In this document: piece by piece, positions 41,768-51,413 of the stretch
Layout: every line of letters starts with the position of its first letter
Numbering within the stretch: the stretch's first letter is position 1
From: Yersinia ruckeri ATCC 29473
GTDB lineage: Bacteria > Pseudomonadota > Gammaproteobacteria > Enterobacterales > Enterobacteriaceae
Length of the DNA stretch: 64,000 nt
Direction of reading: 5' to 3'
Assembly (NCBI RefSeq): GCF_000754815.1
Contig: NZ_KN150747.1
Coordinates: 3,499,549 to 3,563,548 of the forward strand
The notes under the pieces: generated by a model
Database searches by the model: none
What the model was told of the DNA's origin: nothing
The model's input: only the letters and a program-made list of their open reading frames with translations
Translations under genes and position numbers: made by a program

Positions 41768-42613
41768 ATGTCTTCATATCAAGATCATCAAGCTTTGGCC
41801 AAACTCACCCTAGGCAAACCTACGGATTATCGTGACCACTATGATGCAACACTGTTACAGGCGGTTCCCCGCAGTATGAACCGCGAACCTTTGGGTTTGT
41901 ATCCTGATAATCTGCCGTTCCACGGCGCTGATATCTGGACACTGTATGAACTATCCTGGCTCAATGCCAATGGCTTACCACAGGTTGCGGTCGGGGAAAT
42001 CAGCCTTAATGCCGACAGCATTAATCTGATCGAATCCAAAAGCTTCAAATTATACCTCAACAGCTTTAACCAAACCCAATTCAGTGATTGGGAAAGCGTC
42101 CGTCAAACCTTACAGCAGGATCTTGCCCACTGTGCCCAAGGCGAAGTCAACGTCAGTCTCTATACGTTGGATCAGATTGCAGGGCAACCTATCGCCAACT
42201 TCACGGGTCACTGTCTGGATGAACAAGATATTCGCATTGATCATTATGAATTCAGTACAGATTACCTGAAAAACGCCGTCGGTAACCAAATCGTAGAAGA
42301 AACACTGGTCAGCCACCTGTTGAAATCCAACTGCTTGATCACCCATCAACCTGACTGGGGTTCCGTACAAATCTGCTACCGGGGTCCACAAATTAACCCT
42401 GAAGCACTACTGCGCTATCTCATTTCCTTCCGTCATCATAATGAATTTCATGAGCAATGCGTAGAACGTATTTTCAATGACTTAATGCGTTTTTGTCATC
42501 CCGAAACCTTGTCAGTTTACGCTCGTTATACTCGTCGCGGTGGACTCGATATTAACCCTTGGCGTAGTAATACCACGTTCAATCCATCAACTGGCCGTCT
42601 GGCTCGTCAATAA
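41768..42613 (+). CDS. queF: NADPH-dependent 7-cyano-7-deazaguanine reductase QueF
   Basis: Reduces preQ0 to preQ1 in queuosine biosynthesis. It is the long bimodular type II form (281 aa). The nucleophile C189 lies in [15 protein letters not shown], and D196 is the general acid. The N-terminal half carries the [13 protein letters not shown] motif (89-101), which includes the Glu-Ser-Lys-Ser segment of the family. No preQ1 riboswitch was recognised upstream. Confidence 0.97.
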   Translation: MSSYQDHQALAKLTLGKPTDYRDHYDATLLQAVPRSMNREPLGLYPDNLPFHGADIWTLYELSWLNANGLPQVAVGEISLNADSINLIESKSFKLYLNSFNQTQFSDWESVRQTLQQDLAHCAQGEVNVSLYTLDQIAGQPIANFTGHCLDEQDIRIDHYEFSTDYLKNAVGNQIVEETLVSHLLKSNCLITHQPDWGSVQICYRGPQINPEALLRYLISFRHHNEFHEQCVERIFNDLMRFCHPETLSVYARYTRRGGLDINPWRSNTTFNPSTGRLARQ

Positions 42614-42880
42614 TGCGTGCCGCTACGCAACATCCGCATTGAAAGTCTCTTTAGTGTTGGTAAAAAGCTGGGGACAACGTTAAGGTAAATTGAAGTGTGT
42701 TAGCGGTACGAATAACAGATAGACATCGCCGAAACTCAGTTAACAATCAATTCGATATTCCTATAACAAAACAGAGAGCAGAATTCTGGTACGCAAAAAA
42801 GCGAGATCAAAAAAAGAATACTCGGCTCTCTGACGCAACCTGGTTACTAGCGCCTCCCAAGGAGGTGTAAAGGAGTAATT

Positions 42881-44245
42881 TTGATTACACATATTAGCCC
42901 ACTAGGCTCAATGGATCTGTTGTCGCAGTTCGAAGTTGATATGCTAAAACGCACGGCCAGCAGCGACTTATATCGTCTATTCCGTAACTGTTCGCTTGCA
43001 GTATTGAATTCTGGTAGTCAGACCGATAACAGTAAAGAACTTTTATCTCGTTATGGAACATTTGATATCAATGTGTTGCGTCGAGAACGCGGCGTTAAAC
43101 TAGAATTGATCAATCCGCCGGAACATGCCTTTGTTGATGGCCGAATTATTCGGGCATTGCAGGCTAACCTATTTGCCGTTCTGCGGGATATTCTGTTTGT
43201 TAACGGGCAAATTGCCAACGCTGGTCATTTTCAGCATCTTAATATGGAAAACTCCAGCCATTTGACCAATCTGGTATTTTCCATCCTGCGTAATGCACGA
43301 GCACTACACATTGATGAAGATCCCAATATGATTGTGTGCTGGGGGGGGCATTCAATAAACGAAACCGAATATCTTTATGCTCGAAAAGTCGGCAGCCAGC
43401 TTGGTTTGCGCGAACTGAATATTTGCACCGGTTGCGGGCCGGGAGCCATGGAAGCTCCGATGAAAGGTGCCGCTGTCGGTCATGCGCAACAACGCTACAG
43501 ACAAGGCCGTTTTATTGGCATGACTGAGCCATCGATTATTGCCGCAGAACCACCAAATCCGCTGGTAAATGAGCTGGTTATCATGCCGGATATCGAGAAA
43601 CGGCTGGAGGCCTTTGTGCGAATCGCCCACGGTATCATCATCTTCCCAGGCGGCGTCGGTACCGCCGAAGAGTTGCTCTATCTTCTGGGTATTTTAATGA
43701 ATCCGCAAAATAGCGATCAGGTGCTGCCGCTGATTCTGACTGGCCCCAAAGAAAGTGCTGATTACTTCTTGGTATTGGATGAATTCATCATGAATACTTT
43801 GGGGGAAGAAGCACGTAAATATTACGAAATCATCATTGATGATCCCGATGCAGTGGCTCGTAAAATGAAGAAATCTATGCCACTGGTGAAGGAAAATCGG
43901 CGTAATACCGGCGATGCATATAGCTTTAACTGGTCTATGCGAATCGAACCTGACCTGCAATTGCCTTTTGAACCGACGCACGAAAATATGGCCGCACTTA
44001 ACTTGCATCCAGATCAACCAGCTGAACAACTAGCGGCGGCGCTTCGTCGAGCATTTTCAGGTATCGTCGCGGGTAATGTAAAAGAAGTCGGAATTCATGC
44101 CATAGAAACACGCGGCCCTTACAAGTTACATGGCGATCAGCAGATGATGAAGCAAATGGACAGGTTATTGCAGGGCTTTATCGCGCAACATCGGATGAAA
44201 CTACCAGGCAGTGCCTATACTCCATGCTATGAAATTTGTCCATAA
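42881..44245 (+). CDS. ppnN: Nucleotide 5'-monophosphate nucleosidase PpnN (YgdH)
   Basis: Releases nucleobases from purine and pyrimidine monophosphates; in E. coli it is allosterically activated by (p)ppGpp. The 454 aa contain the LOG-type motif [15 protein letters not shown] (about 251-265), plus CWGGHSINE and [20 protein letters not shown]. The start is TTG 42881 with AGGAG 5 bp upstream and exact family alignment of [12 protein letters not shown]. The CWGG codons form an uninterrupted G8 tract (43341-43348). Confidence 0.95.
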   Translation: MITHISPLGSMDLLSQFEVDMLKRTASSDLYRLFRNCSLAVLNSGSQTDNSKELLSRYGTFDINVLRRERGVKLELINPPEHAFVDGRIIRALQANLFAVLRDILFVNGQIANAGHFQHLNMENSSHLTNLVFSILRNARALHIDEDPNMIVCWGGHSINETEYLYARKVGSQLGLRELNICTGCGPGAMEAPMKGAAVGHAQQRYRQGRFIGMTEPSIIAAEPPNPLVNELVIMPDIEKRLEAFVRIAHGIIIFPGGVGTAEELLYLLGILMNPQNSDQVLPLILTGPKESADYFLVLDEFIMNTLGEEARKYYEIIIDDPDAVARKMKKSMPLVKENRRNTGDAYSFNWSMRIEPDLQLPFEPTHENMAALNLHPDQPAEQLAAALRRAFSGIVAGNVKEVGIHAIETRGPYKLHGDQQMMKQMDRLLQGFIAQHRMKLPGSAYTPCYEICP

Positions 44246-44289
44246 AACGCAGGCGATCTTGATGACTCAGATCATATCCGTCATTTCCA

Positions 44290-44324
44290 AGTTGTAGCGG
44301 TGTTGGCTGCAGCTTGAAAGATGC
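44290..44324. repeat. Truncated ERIC end, partial copy
   Basis: GCTGCAGCTTGAAAGATG (44306-44323) is an exact direct repeat of the right end of the adjacent ERIC (44434-44451). AGCGGTGTTGGCTGC (44296-44310) is an exact inverted copy of GCAGCCAACACCGCT (44422-44436). This looks like the relic of an earlier or rearranged ERIC copy. Confidence 0.65.
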
Positions 44325-44336
44325 ACACTAAGGATT

Positions 44337-44457
44337 CCCCAATAGATTTCGAGTTGCAGCAAGGCGGCAAGCGAGCAAATCCTCAGGAGCTTAGCCCACT
44401 AAGTGACTGGGGTGAGTGAGAGCAGCCAACACCGCTGCAGCTTGAAAGATGAAGGGG
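44337..44457. repeat. ERIC element (enterobacterial repetitive intergenic consensus)
   Basis: A 121-bp imperfect palindrome. The ends CCCC...GAGTTGCAGC (44337-44360) and GCTGCAGCTTGAAAGATGAA-GGGG (44434-44457) are terminal inverted repeats. The interior holds TCAGGAGCTTA and AAGTGACTGGGGTGAGTGA, which match the conserved ERIC core. It fills most of the ppnN-xni gap and would be transcribed from ppnN into xni. Confidence 0.88.
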
Positions 44458-44495
44458 AATATTATTTTTAATAATCAGGATAATGCACACAGTCC

Positions 44496-45251
44496 ATGGA
44501 CATACACCTTCTTATCGTCGACGCCCTCAATCTTATTCGCCGCATCCATGCTGTGCAAGGCTCACCTTGTGTGAATACCTGTAGCAATGCTTTACAAACG
44601 CTAATTTCGCACAGCCAGCCGACTCATGCCGTTGCGGTTTTTGATGAGGATGATCGCTCCGATAGTTGGCGTCATCGGTGTTTACCGGACTACAAAGCTG
44701 GGCGCTCGCCAATGCCTGACAATTTGCAGCAGGAAATGCCACAACTGCGGCAGGCTTTCGCTGATCTTGGTGTGTGTTGCTGGCATTCGCCAGGTAATGA
44801 AGCTGACGATCTTGCGGCGACATTAGTGGCAAAAATTGCTGGGGCTGGTCACCAGGTCACTATTGTTTCTACTGATAAAGGTTACTGCCAGTTGTTGGCT
44901 CCCCGAGTTCAAATCCGTGATTATTTTCAGAAACGTTGGCTGGATTTACCCTTCGTTCAGCAAGAATTTGGCGTTGCACCTCACCAGTTACCCGATTATT
45001 GGGGATTAGCTGGAATTAGCAGTAGCAAAATACCCGGCGTTGCCGGTATTGGGGCAAAAACGGCGGCGTTACTATTACAGCAGGCGGGCAGCCTAGAGGC
45101 TATCTATCAGGATTTGGAACAAATACCGGAAAAATGGCGTAAGAAGCTGCAACAACATCAAGCAATGGCATTTATCTGTAAACAGGTTGCCACGCTTAAA
45201 ACAGATCTGTCGCTGAGTGGAAATTTACAGCAGCTTCGATTGAGCCAATAG
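44496..45251 (+). CDS. xni: Flap endonuclease Xni (exonuclease IX)
   Basis: 5'-3' exonuclease/flap endonuclease paralogous to the N-terminal domain of DNA polymerase I. The 251 aa show [29 protein letters not shown], the acidic cluster [12 protein letters not shown] and a helix-hairpin-helix [14 protein letters not shown]. As in E. coli Xni, some of the acidic metal ligands of Pol I appear to be missing. In E. coli sdaCB lies between ppnN and xni; here only the ERIC element does. Confidence 0.93.
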   Translation: MDIHLLIVDALNLIRRIHAVQGSPCVNTCSNALQTLISHSQPTHAVAVFDEDDRSDSWRHRCLPDYKAGRSPMPDNLQQEMPQLRQAFADLGVCCWHSPGNEADDLAATLVAKIAGAGHQVTIVSTDKGYCQLLAPRVQIRDYFQKRWLDLPFVQQEFGVAPHQLPDYWGLAGISSSKIPGVAGIGAKTAALLLQQAGSLEAIYQDLEQIPEKWRKKLQQHQAMAFICKQVATLKTDLSLSGNLQQLRLSQ

Positions 45252-45285
45252 CTAGCTAAGTCCTTCAGACGGCTGATAAACCTCG

Positions 45286-45346
45286 ATTCTGCGATTTCTG
45301 GTAGCGAAGACCGGGTGAAGAATCCACGCTTGGGAGATCGCGGAAT
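45286..45346. repeat. Inverted repeat in the xni-rlmM gap
   Basis: The arms ATTCTGCGATTTCT (45286-45299) and GGAGATCGCGGAAT (45333-45346) are complementary with two mismatches or wobble pairs, around a 33-bp loop. It lies between the convergent genes xni and rlmM. The rest of this 240-bp gap holds a weak hairpin, AAGGGAGCCGAAAGCCCCCTT, at about 45427-45447. The function is unknown. Confidence 0.4.
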
Positions 45347-45491
45347 GAGACTATCAGGACGTAGTCACGGCGTCTTGACGATCTGCCTGTTTTCACACCA
45401 CTGTGCTCACTTTGTCATTAACCTCAAGGGAGCCGAAAGCCCCCTTATATTATGCAAATCATCACGCTTGGCTGATTAAGCCCACTGCCGA

Positions 45492-46595
45492 CTAGTCGCG
45501 TTCATCCCGACGACCCGGAGCTCCAGACCAGATGCGGCGCACGTGAACAGTGACTTCTTCACGATCGTGATACAACTGTTTGACCTGGATATGCGCGTTA
45601 ATATTATTTTCCTTCAACTGATTATCCATTAACGCCAGATTTTGCAGCACTTCTTCATAACGCTTTTTCATTGGCAACTTAAGGTTAAAAATTGCCTCTC
45701 GGCACCAGCCGTTAACCAACCAATCGGTTATTAACTGGGTGACACGAGCCGGTTTCTCAACCATGTCACATACCAGCCAATAAATATTGCTGCGAGTTGG
45801 TTCATATTTGAAACCATCAACGCGGTGATGAGTGACCTGTCCAGTATCCATTAGGCTTTGCGCCATAGTACCGTTATCCACCGCTTGCACCATCATGCTG
45901 CGTTGAACCAACTGATAAGTCCAACCACCTGGGCAAGCCCCGAGATCCACCGCATGCATGCCGCTGGCCAAACGTTCTTCCCACTCATCTGCCGGGATAA
46001 AGACATGGAAAGCCTCTTCCAACTTGAGCGTTGAACGGCTTGGCGCATCCGAAGGGAATTTCAGACGTGGAATCCCCATATAGAATGGCGAGTTATTATT
46101 GCTGTAGGAATAACCGACGTAACAACAACCCGAGGCAATGAAGAATACGTGTACCACTGGGCGATGGGGGTTTTCACGCGCCTGCAAAATTTTCTGCTCA
46201 CGCATACCGGCACGCAATGGAACCGTCAGTTTTCGGCAAAATTTCAGCAGTTCTTTACTTTCATTGGTGTCTGGTACTTCAACCCGCAGTTCACCGGCCT
46301 TTTCGACGACACCAACCAACATACCGACGATCGGTGAAACCCGATCTTCCGGTGGTAAATCTTTCAGCAATTCGCCAACAACCATCATTTGACGAGCAAA
46401 AATAAGCTCTTTAAACGGCAGCTCGCGAATTAGCCGATCGGCATCTTCGTGCTGGTGGCATTCAAACAGCACATAGCCACTATTGTCTTTTACCCGTGCA
46501 AAACCGAAAACTTCATGTTCCGCAGCCTTGGCGGTAATCTCTGCCGCACACTCTTTTTCAAATCCTTGACGGCAATATAAAGCAATTCTATTCAT
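45492..46595 (-). CDS. rlmM: 23S rRNA 2'-O-ribose C2498 methyltransferase RlmM
   Basis: SAM-dependent methyltransferase acting on C2498 in the peptidyl transferase region of 23S rRNA. The 367 aa have an N-terminal THUMP-like domain and a Rossmann domain with [17 protein letters not shown] as SAM-binding motif I. The K-D-K-E-type residues (about [10 protein letters not shown] and [12 protein letters not shown]) belong to the 2'-O-methyltransferase group. The start is ATG 46595; the longer frame begins inside ygdD. It overlaps ygdD by 8 bp. Confidence 0.96.
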   Translation of the reverse strand: MNRIALYCRQGFEKECAAEITAKAAEHEVFGFARVKDNSGYVLFECHQHEDADRLIRELPFKELIFARQMMVVGELLKDLPPEDRVSPIVGMLVGVVEKAGELRVEVPDTNESKELLKFCRKLTVPLRAGMREQKILQARENPHRPVVHVFFIASGCCYVGYSYSNNNSPFYMGIPRLKFPSDAPSRSTLKLEEAFHVFIPADEWEERLASGMHAVDLGACPGGWTYQLVQRSMMVQAVDNGTMAQSLMDTGQVTHHRVDGFKYEPTRSNIYWLVCDMVEKPARVTQLITDWLVNGWCREAIFNLKLPMKKRYEEVLQNLALMDNQLKENNINAHIQVKQLYHDREEVTVHVRRIWSGAPGRRDERD

Positions 46596-46983
46596 GGCGT
46601 TCTGCCCTTTTCCGTAGACGCAGCGCGCCAATCAACATCAAAATCCATCCCGCCAGAAAGCATACTCCGCCAATTGGCGTGATATATACCCAAAGTTTCA
46701 GGTGCGATAGAGCCAGGCAGTAGAGACTGCCACTAAATAACAAGATCCCGAGGGCCAGCAGAGCGCCACTCCAGTAAAACCAAATAATTACCTGTCGTTG
46801 CATCGCAACGGCCAATGCCAGAATAGCCAAGGTGTGAAATCCCTGATATTCCAAACCAGTGCGAACCCAAGCCATCTCATTGACGCCGAGGGTTCCATTC
46901 AAAACATGTGCGCCAAAAGCGCCAAAAGCGACATAGAAAAAACCGCTGATAGCGGCAAATATCAGCATCAAACGACCACTCAT
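46588..46983 (-). CDS. ygdD: DUF423 inner-membrane protein YgdD
   Basis: A 131-residue protein with four hydrophobic segments and the family motif [11 protein letters not shown] near residue 21-31. Its function is unknown. It is cotranscribed with rlmM, and the stop and start overlap. gcvA lies just upstream on the same strand. Confidence 0.92.
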   Translation of the reverse strand: MSGRLMLIFAAISGFFYVAFGAFGAHVLNGTLGVNEMAWVRTGLEYQGFHTLAILALAVAMQRQVIIWFYWSGALLALGILLFSGSLYCLALSHLKLWVYITPIGGVCFLAGWILMLIGALRLRKRAERHE

Positions 46984-47048
46984 CGTTATTTACCTTATTT
47001 TATAAATAATTACTGTTGAAAAATTCAGCAACTTAGCATTTTTCACGA

Positions 47049-47966
47049 TCAATTTTCGTAGCGGAATCGTAATTTCTCTTGCTCGCTGGCCGCCCGTGCC
47101 AAAATCCATTGGCGAAAGGCGGCTATTTTACCCAGTTCTGCCTGACTGTCATGACAAACCAGATAAAAAGCATTTTTACTGACCAAAACGTCATTGAATG
47201 GACACACCAAACGGCCTGCTTCAATTTCTGTTTGAGCCATCACGTTATTTACCAAGGCAATACCCTGACCATGCACCGCCGCCTGAACCACCATGGCGCT
47301 GTGACTAAAAATTGGCCCTTGTTGCACATTAATTTGTGGAACGCCCAATTGGCGAGTATAGGCTAGCCAGTCTCGACGTGAAGTATCATGCAACAGAGTA
47401 TGATAGGCCAAATCAGTGGGAACTTTCAGCGGATGCTCCCCCATTAATAGGCCAGGCGCACAGACTGGCAGCAAAAATTCGGCATATAACCTTTCGGTAC
47501 GTAATCCCGTCCAGTTACCACGACCATAGAAAATGGCCACATCTACATCATCTGCCAACTTATCTTCTTCGCGATCCACGGCCTGAATTCTGACATCAAT
47601 TCCCGGATAAGCTGAGTTAAAGCTGGATAAGCGAGGAACCAGCCATTGAATGGCAAAGCTCGGCGGTAAACTAACCGTCAATGCCCCTTTAGCGCTACGC
47701 GCTTGCAACTTACGCGTTGCTTCGTTGATCGACGTAAAAATTTCTTTGATGTCGAGGTAATAACTCTGTCCCTCTTCGGTCAGCAACAAAGATCGATTGC
47801 GGCGACGGAACAATTTCAGGCCAAGGAAGTCCTCCAGCGATTTAATCTGGTGGCTAACAGCAGCCTGAGTGACAAACAATTCATCAGCCGCCTTGGTAAA
47901 ACTAAGCTGGCGTGCAGCCGCATCAAACACGCGGAGAGCATTCAGGGGTGGCAATCGTTTTGACAT
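47049..47966 (-). CDS. gcvA: LysR-family glycine cleavage regulator GcvA
   Basis: LysR-type regulator of the glycine cleavage operon and activator of gcvB. The 305 aa have an N-terminal winged HTH (LNALRVFDAAARQLSFTKAA, then DELFVTQAAVSHQIKSLE) and a C-terminal periplasmic-binding-like effector domain. It is transcribed divergently from the sRNA gcvB, the same layout as in E. coli. No GcvA operator was marked individually in the 127-bp shared region. Confidence 0.96.
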   Translation of the reverse strand: MSKRLPPLNALRVFDAAARQLSFTKAADELFVTQAAVSHQIKSLEDFLGLKLFRRRNRSLLLTEEGQSYYLDIKEIFTSINEATRKLQARSAKGALTVSLPPSFAIQWLVPRLSSFNSAYPGIDVRIQAVDREEDKLADDVDVAIFYGRGNWTGLRTERLYAEFLLPVCAPGLLMGEHPLKVPTDLAYHTLLHDTSRRDWLAYTRQLGVPQINVQQGPIFSHSAMVVQAAVHGQGIALVNNVMAQTEIEAGRLVCPFNDVLVSKNAFYLVCHDSQAELGKIAAFRQWILARAASEQEKLRFRYEN

Positions 47967-48058
47967 GAGTTAGATACTTTTTTTTAACGGCTCATCCGTA
48001 GATGAAACCCTTTGTTTACTTATTAGTTTTTATAATGCGAGCCATTATAAATTGTCCG

Positions 48059-48087
48059 TTGATGATGCGCCAGCAAATACCTATAGT
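48059..48087 (+). promoter_or_regulatory. gcvB promoter
   Basis: A -35 TTGATG (48059-48064) and a -10 TATAGT (48082-48087) are 17 bp apart, with the predicted start at 48094. It lies in the gcvA-gcvB divergent region where GcvA acts in E. coli. Confidence 0.8.
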
Positions 48088-48093
48088 GACGAC

Positions 48094-48294
48094 ACTTCCC
48101 AAGCCGGAACGAAAAGCAGGTTTAGTCTCCAGGTACTAAAGTGCTTTTGGCTTTGTGGGTGTGATGTTGTGTTTGCAAATGGTCTGGTATGCCAGACATA
48201 GTAGCTAAGCTACTGTTTTTTCACTTCCTGTACATTTACCCTGTCTGTCCATAGTGATTTTATGCAGCACCGCCTGATAGCGGTGCTTTTTTTT
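48094..48294 (+). ncRNA. gcvB: Hfq-dependent small RNA GcvB
   Basis: GcvB is a trans-acting sRNA that represses many amino-acid and peptide transporter mRNAs. About 201 nt match E. coli GcvB. The 5' end is ACTTCC-x-AAGCCGGAACGAAAAG. Next come the G/U-rich R1 seed region (GTGGGTGTGATGTTGTGTTT) and a hairpin at GGTCTGGTATGCCAGACATAG. The long conserved run TTTTTTCACTTCCTGTACAT onward leads to the terminator GCACCGCCTGATAGCGGTGC plus T8. It is divergent from gcvA. The metNIQ, dap and other amino-acid functions in this window belong to the physiology it controls. Confidence 0.96.
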
Positions 48295-48376
48295 GTTTTA
48301 AATTTAAGCTTTACTCAGCATGAGGTAATAGAAATCTTAAATTTAATCAATGAATTAAGATTCGCCACATGACTGG

Positions 48377-48598
48377 TTACTTCCCTTCTGCCATTTCTTT
48401 TACTTATGAATGATTAATCTGCTGTTCGGTTCCACGAGCACCAAGATCGCTGATCATCCCAGAATCATTATCGACTTTAGGTTTACCATCAGCGACGATG
48501 GTGCGACCATTATTAGCATGCATAATATAGTTGCCAGAACGGGTCACGAGAATAAAAGTCAGTATCAAAGCAGAAACTGTGGCGGCTATTTTTTTGAT
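48377..48598 (-). pseudogene. ygdI: Degenerate YgdI/YgdR-family lipoprotein gene
   Basis: On the minus strand the frame reads IKKIAATVSALILTFILVT, then RSGNYIMHANNGRTIVADGK, then PKVDNDSGMIS, then TEQQINHS-stop-VKEMAEGK-stop. This matches E. coli YgdI (lipobox SACSGSNYVM, then HTNDGRTIVSDGKPQ, ending QQINRTDVKEM). Three lesions are seen: the initiator ATG is ATC (48596-48598), the lipobox Cys is Arg (TRSG), and TAA (48404-48406) replaces the Asp before VKEM. Its place between gcvB and csdA is that of E. coli ygdI. A plus-strand frame over the same DNA is only its shadow. Confidence 0.85.
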
Positions 48599-48786
48599 AG
48601 ACAGCGTCTTGTAGGTAAAGCGCCAAGAAATTTACTTAAACTATTCAATTAGTTAATCCGACATGGTTATTTAGAGTAACAATCTAATTATCATTTTCCC
48701 ATGTTCTATGTAATTAGCAGGCTAGTTACCAATTAGATAACTAACAACAAGAAAAATCTTAGGTTTTCAGAGGATGCGTGCATTGT

Positions 48787-49992
48787 ATGAAGTCTTTTAA
48801 CCCTGCTGTTTTTCGTGCAGAATTTCCTGCTGTCAATCATTCGGGGATTTACCTGGATAGCGCTGCCACGGCGCTAAAGCCTCGTGCGGTTATTGATGCG
48901 ACTCAGCAGTTTTATGCACAGGATGCCGCAACAGTGCATCGTAGCCAGCATCAGGCCGCTCGTTCCCTGACGCTGCGTTTTGAACAAACCCGGCAGCAAG
49001 TTGCTGATTTTATTAATGCTCCAACGGCAGACTGTATCGTTTGGACGAAAGGCACCACCGAAGCCATCAATCTGATCGCCCAAAGCTATGCCCGCCCACG
49101 ATTACAGCCGGGTGACGAGATTCTTGTTAGCGAAGCAGAACACCATGCCAATCTCATTCCTTGGCTTATGGTGGCAGAACAAACTGGCGCTACCTTGGTA
49201 AAACTACCGCTTGGCGACGATTTTCTCCCTGACTTACAGCAGCTACCAATCTTATTAACGGATAAAACCCGTATATTGGCATTAGGGCAAATGTCCAATG
49301 TCACTGGTGGTATTCCCGATTTGTCTTTAGCAATTGAGGTTGCTCACCGCAATAATTGCGTGGTGGTGATTGATGGCGCACAGGGTGTGGCGCACTGCCC
49401 AGCAGATGTTCAGGCTCTTGATATTGATTTTTATGCTTTTTCTGCCCACAAACTGTATGGTCCAACCGGTATTGGCATTTTGTACGGTAAACCTGAATTA
49501 CTGGATACCATGCCTGCTTGGCAAGGAGGAGGGAAAATGCTCACTCAGGCATCATTTGCTGGCTTCACTCCGCAAGATGCTCCTTACCGCTTTGAAGCCG
49601 GAACGCCTAATATTGCAGGTGTTATTGGCCTGTCCGCGGCACTTGACTGGCTCGAAGGGGTTGATATGGCAGCCGCAGAAGAATACAGCAGCAGTCTGGC
49701 GACTCTGGCAGAAGAAAAACTGGCTGAGTTGAGTGGATTTCGCAGCTATCGCGCGTCAAATTCCAGCCTGCTAGCCTTTAATTTTGATGGCGTGCATCAC
49801 AGCGATTTGGTCGCACTATTGGCAGAACAAGATATTGCTTTACGAGCCGGTCAACATTGTGCGCAACCGCTTATTCATGCTTTAGGCATCAGCGGAAGTT
49901 TGCGCGCCTCATTTGCACCCTACAATACCCGCGAAGAGGTAGAAAGCCTCTACTCTGCCATTGCTTTCGCGCTAACATTGTTACAAGACTGA
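48787..49992 (+). CDS. csdA: Cysteine desulfurase CsdA
   Basis: PLP-dependent enzyme that mobilises sulfur from cysteine for the CSD system (with CsdE and TcdA). The 401 aa from ATG 48787 equal E. coli. They include the PLP Lys in [11 protein letters not shown] (about K222), VDGAQG-type [13 protein letters not shown], and the catalytic Cys in RAGQHCAQP (about C358). A GTG nine bases upstream is in frame but sits too close to the AGAGGA. csdE follows after 52 bp. Confidence 0.95.
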   Translation: MKSFNPAVFRAEFPAVNHSGIYLDSAATALKPRAVIDATQQFYAQDAATVHRSQHQAARSLTLRFEQTRQQVADFINAPTADCIVWTKGTTEAINLIAQSYARPRLQPGDEILVSEAEHHANLIPWLMVAEQTGATLVKLPLGDDFLPDLQQLPILLTDKTRILALGQMSNVTGGIPDLSLAIEVAHRNNCVVVIDGAQGVAHCPADVQALDIDFYAFSAHKLYGPTGIGILYGKPELLDTMPAWQGGGKMLTQASFAGFTPQDAPYRFEAGTPNIAGVIGLSAALDWLEGVDMAAAEEYSSSLATLAEEKLAELSGFRSYRASNSSLLAFNFDGVHHSDLVALLAEQDIALRAGQHCAQPLIHALGISGSLRASFAPYNTREEVESLYSAIAFALTLLQD

Positions 49993-50044
49993 TGAATGCC
50001 CCAGGAAAACTTGTGACTCACTGAATAATATAGAAGAGAAGATA

Positions 50045-50482
50045 ATGATCGCCCCACACCCTTTTGGCCACGAAATAACCTGCGATGACCTGATCAAGAT
50101 ATTCAGCACACAAAAACAGTGGGAAGATCGTTATCGCCAACTGATTTTATTAGCTAAACAGCTACCGCAGCTAGACGAATCGTTAAAATATTCCGAGATT
50201 GAGCTATCAGGCTGTGAAAACCGAGTCTGGTTAGGTCACGAGCTTTTGGCTGATGGTCGCCTGCATTTTTATGGTGATAGCGAAGGTCGCATCGTTCGTG
50301 GATTGTTGGCGGTGCTACTCACCCATATCGAAGGAAAAACAGCGAAAGAATTGCTGGCGATCGATCCTTTAGCTTTATTTGATCAACTGGGGCTTCGCCA
50401 GCAACTCAGTAGTTCCCGCACCAGTGGATTACAAGCACTGGCGCAGGGCGTAAAAATCATTGCCGCATGCTATCAGGGCTAA
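50045..50482 (+). CDS. csdE: Sulfur acceptor protein CsdE
   Basis: SufE-like protein that takes persulfide from CsdA and passes it to partners such as TcdA. The 145 aa have the acceptor cysteine C57 in [10 protein letters not shown], plus the family segments [15 protein letters not shown] and [12 protein letters not shown]. It forms an operon with csdA and converges on tcdA. Confidence 0.95.
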   Translation: MIAPHPFGHEITCDDLIKIFSTQKQWEDRYRQLILLAKQLPQLDESLKYSEIELSGCENRVWLGHELLADGRLHFYGDSEGRIVRGLLAVLLTHIEGKTAKELLAIDPLALFDQLGLRQQLSSSRTSGLQALAQGVKIIAACYQG

Positions 50483-50486
50483 ATAC

Positions 50487-51302
50487 TTACTCAAGCTGAT
50501 TCTGGCGCGCCGCTTTCGCCAACATTTTTTTCAGCACATGCGACACCGCAACAAAACCAAAGGTTGCGGTGACCATAGTAGCAGAGCCAAATCCAGCAGC
50601 ACAGTCCATCTTTTTAGGGCCTTCCGCCGTGCTACGTGAAGCACAGACTGAACCGTCGGGTTGTGGATACACTAACGGTTCGGTAGAAAACACACAGTCG
50701 ATACCCAACTTCCCTTTACTGTTCTTCACTACGTTGTAATCGTTTTTTAGCCTTTCCCTCAATTTGGCCGCCAGCGGATCTTGAATCGTTTTGGCCAAAT
50801 CAACAACCTCAATGCGGGTAGGATCTATCTGTCCGCCAGCACCACCGGTAGCAATCACCGGAATTTTATAGCGACGGCAATACGCCAATAGCGCCGCTTT
50901 TGGTCGGACACTATCAATAGCATCAATGACATAGCTAAAATTACGATCCAGCATTTCTACTACATTTTCTGGCGTAATAAAATCATCAATGCAGGTAACC
51001 TGGCATTCAGGGTTAATCGCCCGAATACGCTCAGCCATAACTTCGGTTTTAGCCTGCCCGACATTTTGTCGTAATGCATGCACCTGTCTGTTGGTATTAG
51101 TGACACAGACATCATCCATATCAATTAGCGTTATGGTACCGATACCGGTTCTGGCCAGTGCCTCCGCTGCCCATGAACCCACGCCACCAATACCAATCAC
51201 ACAAATATGAGCCTGTGAAAACAGCGCCAAAGCCTGCTGACCATAAAGGCGAGCTATACCACCAAATCGCTGTTGATAAGCCTCAGAATAGAGTGCGCTC
51301 AT
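50487..51302 (-). CDS. tcdA: tRNA threonylcarbamoyladenosine dehydratase TcdA (CsdL)
   Basis: E1-like ATP-dependent enzyme that cyclises t6A37 in tRNA to ct6A. The 271 aa have the nucleotide-binding GIGGVGSWAAEALART (about 37-52), IDMDDVCVTNTNRQVHA, and VIDAIDSVRPKAAL. It is convergent with csdE, only 4 bp apart. Together with trmO and tilS it makes this window rich in genes for position-37 and anticodon tRNA modification. Confidence 0.95.
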   Translation of the reverse strand: MSALYSEAYQQRFGGIARLYGQQALALFSQAHICVIGIGGVGSWAAEALARTGIGTITLIDMDDVCVTNTNRQVHALRQNVGQAKTEVMAERIRAINPECQVTCIDDFITPENVVEMLDRNFSYVIDAIDSVRPKAALLAYCRRYKIPVIATGGAGGQIDPTRIEVVDLAKTIQDPLAAKLRERLKNDYNVVKNSKGKLGIDCVFSTEPLVYPQPDGSVCASRSTAEGPKKMDCAAGFGSATMVTATFGFVAVSHVLKKMLAKAARQNQLE

Positions 51303-51413
51303 AACCTTTTTACCTTCGAATAGAGAAATAACGTCAGTGACTCAGCATTACGAATACAAAAGCGGCCCGGCGGCCGCTTGGAGTCATCTGACGATGAAAT
51401 AAAGCAACTGTGA

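Noticed and set aside
48410-48652. Plus-strand 80-aa frame between gcvB and csdA
   Set aside because: It is antisense to the recognisable ygdI remnant, has no Shine-Dalgarno and no recognisable homology.
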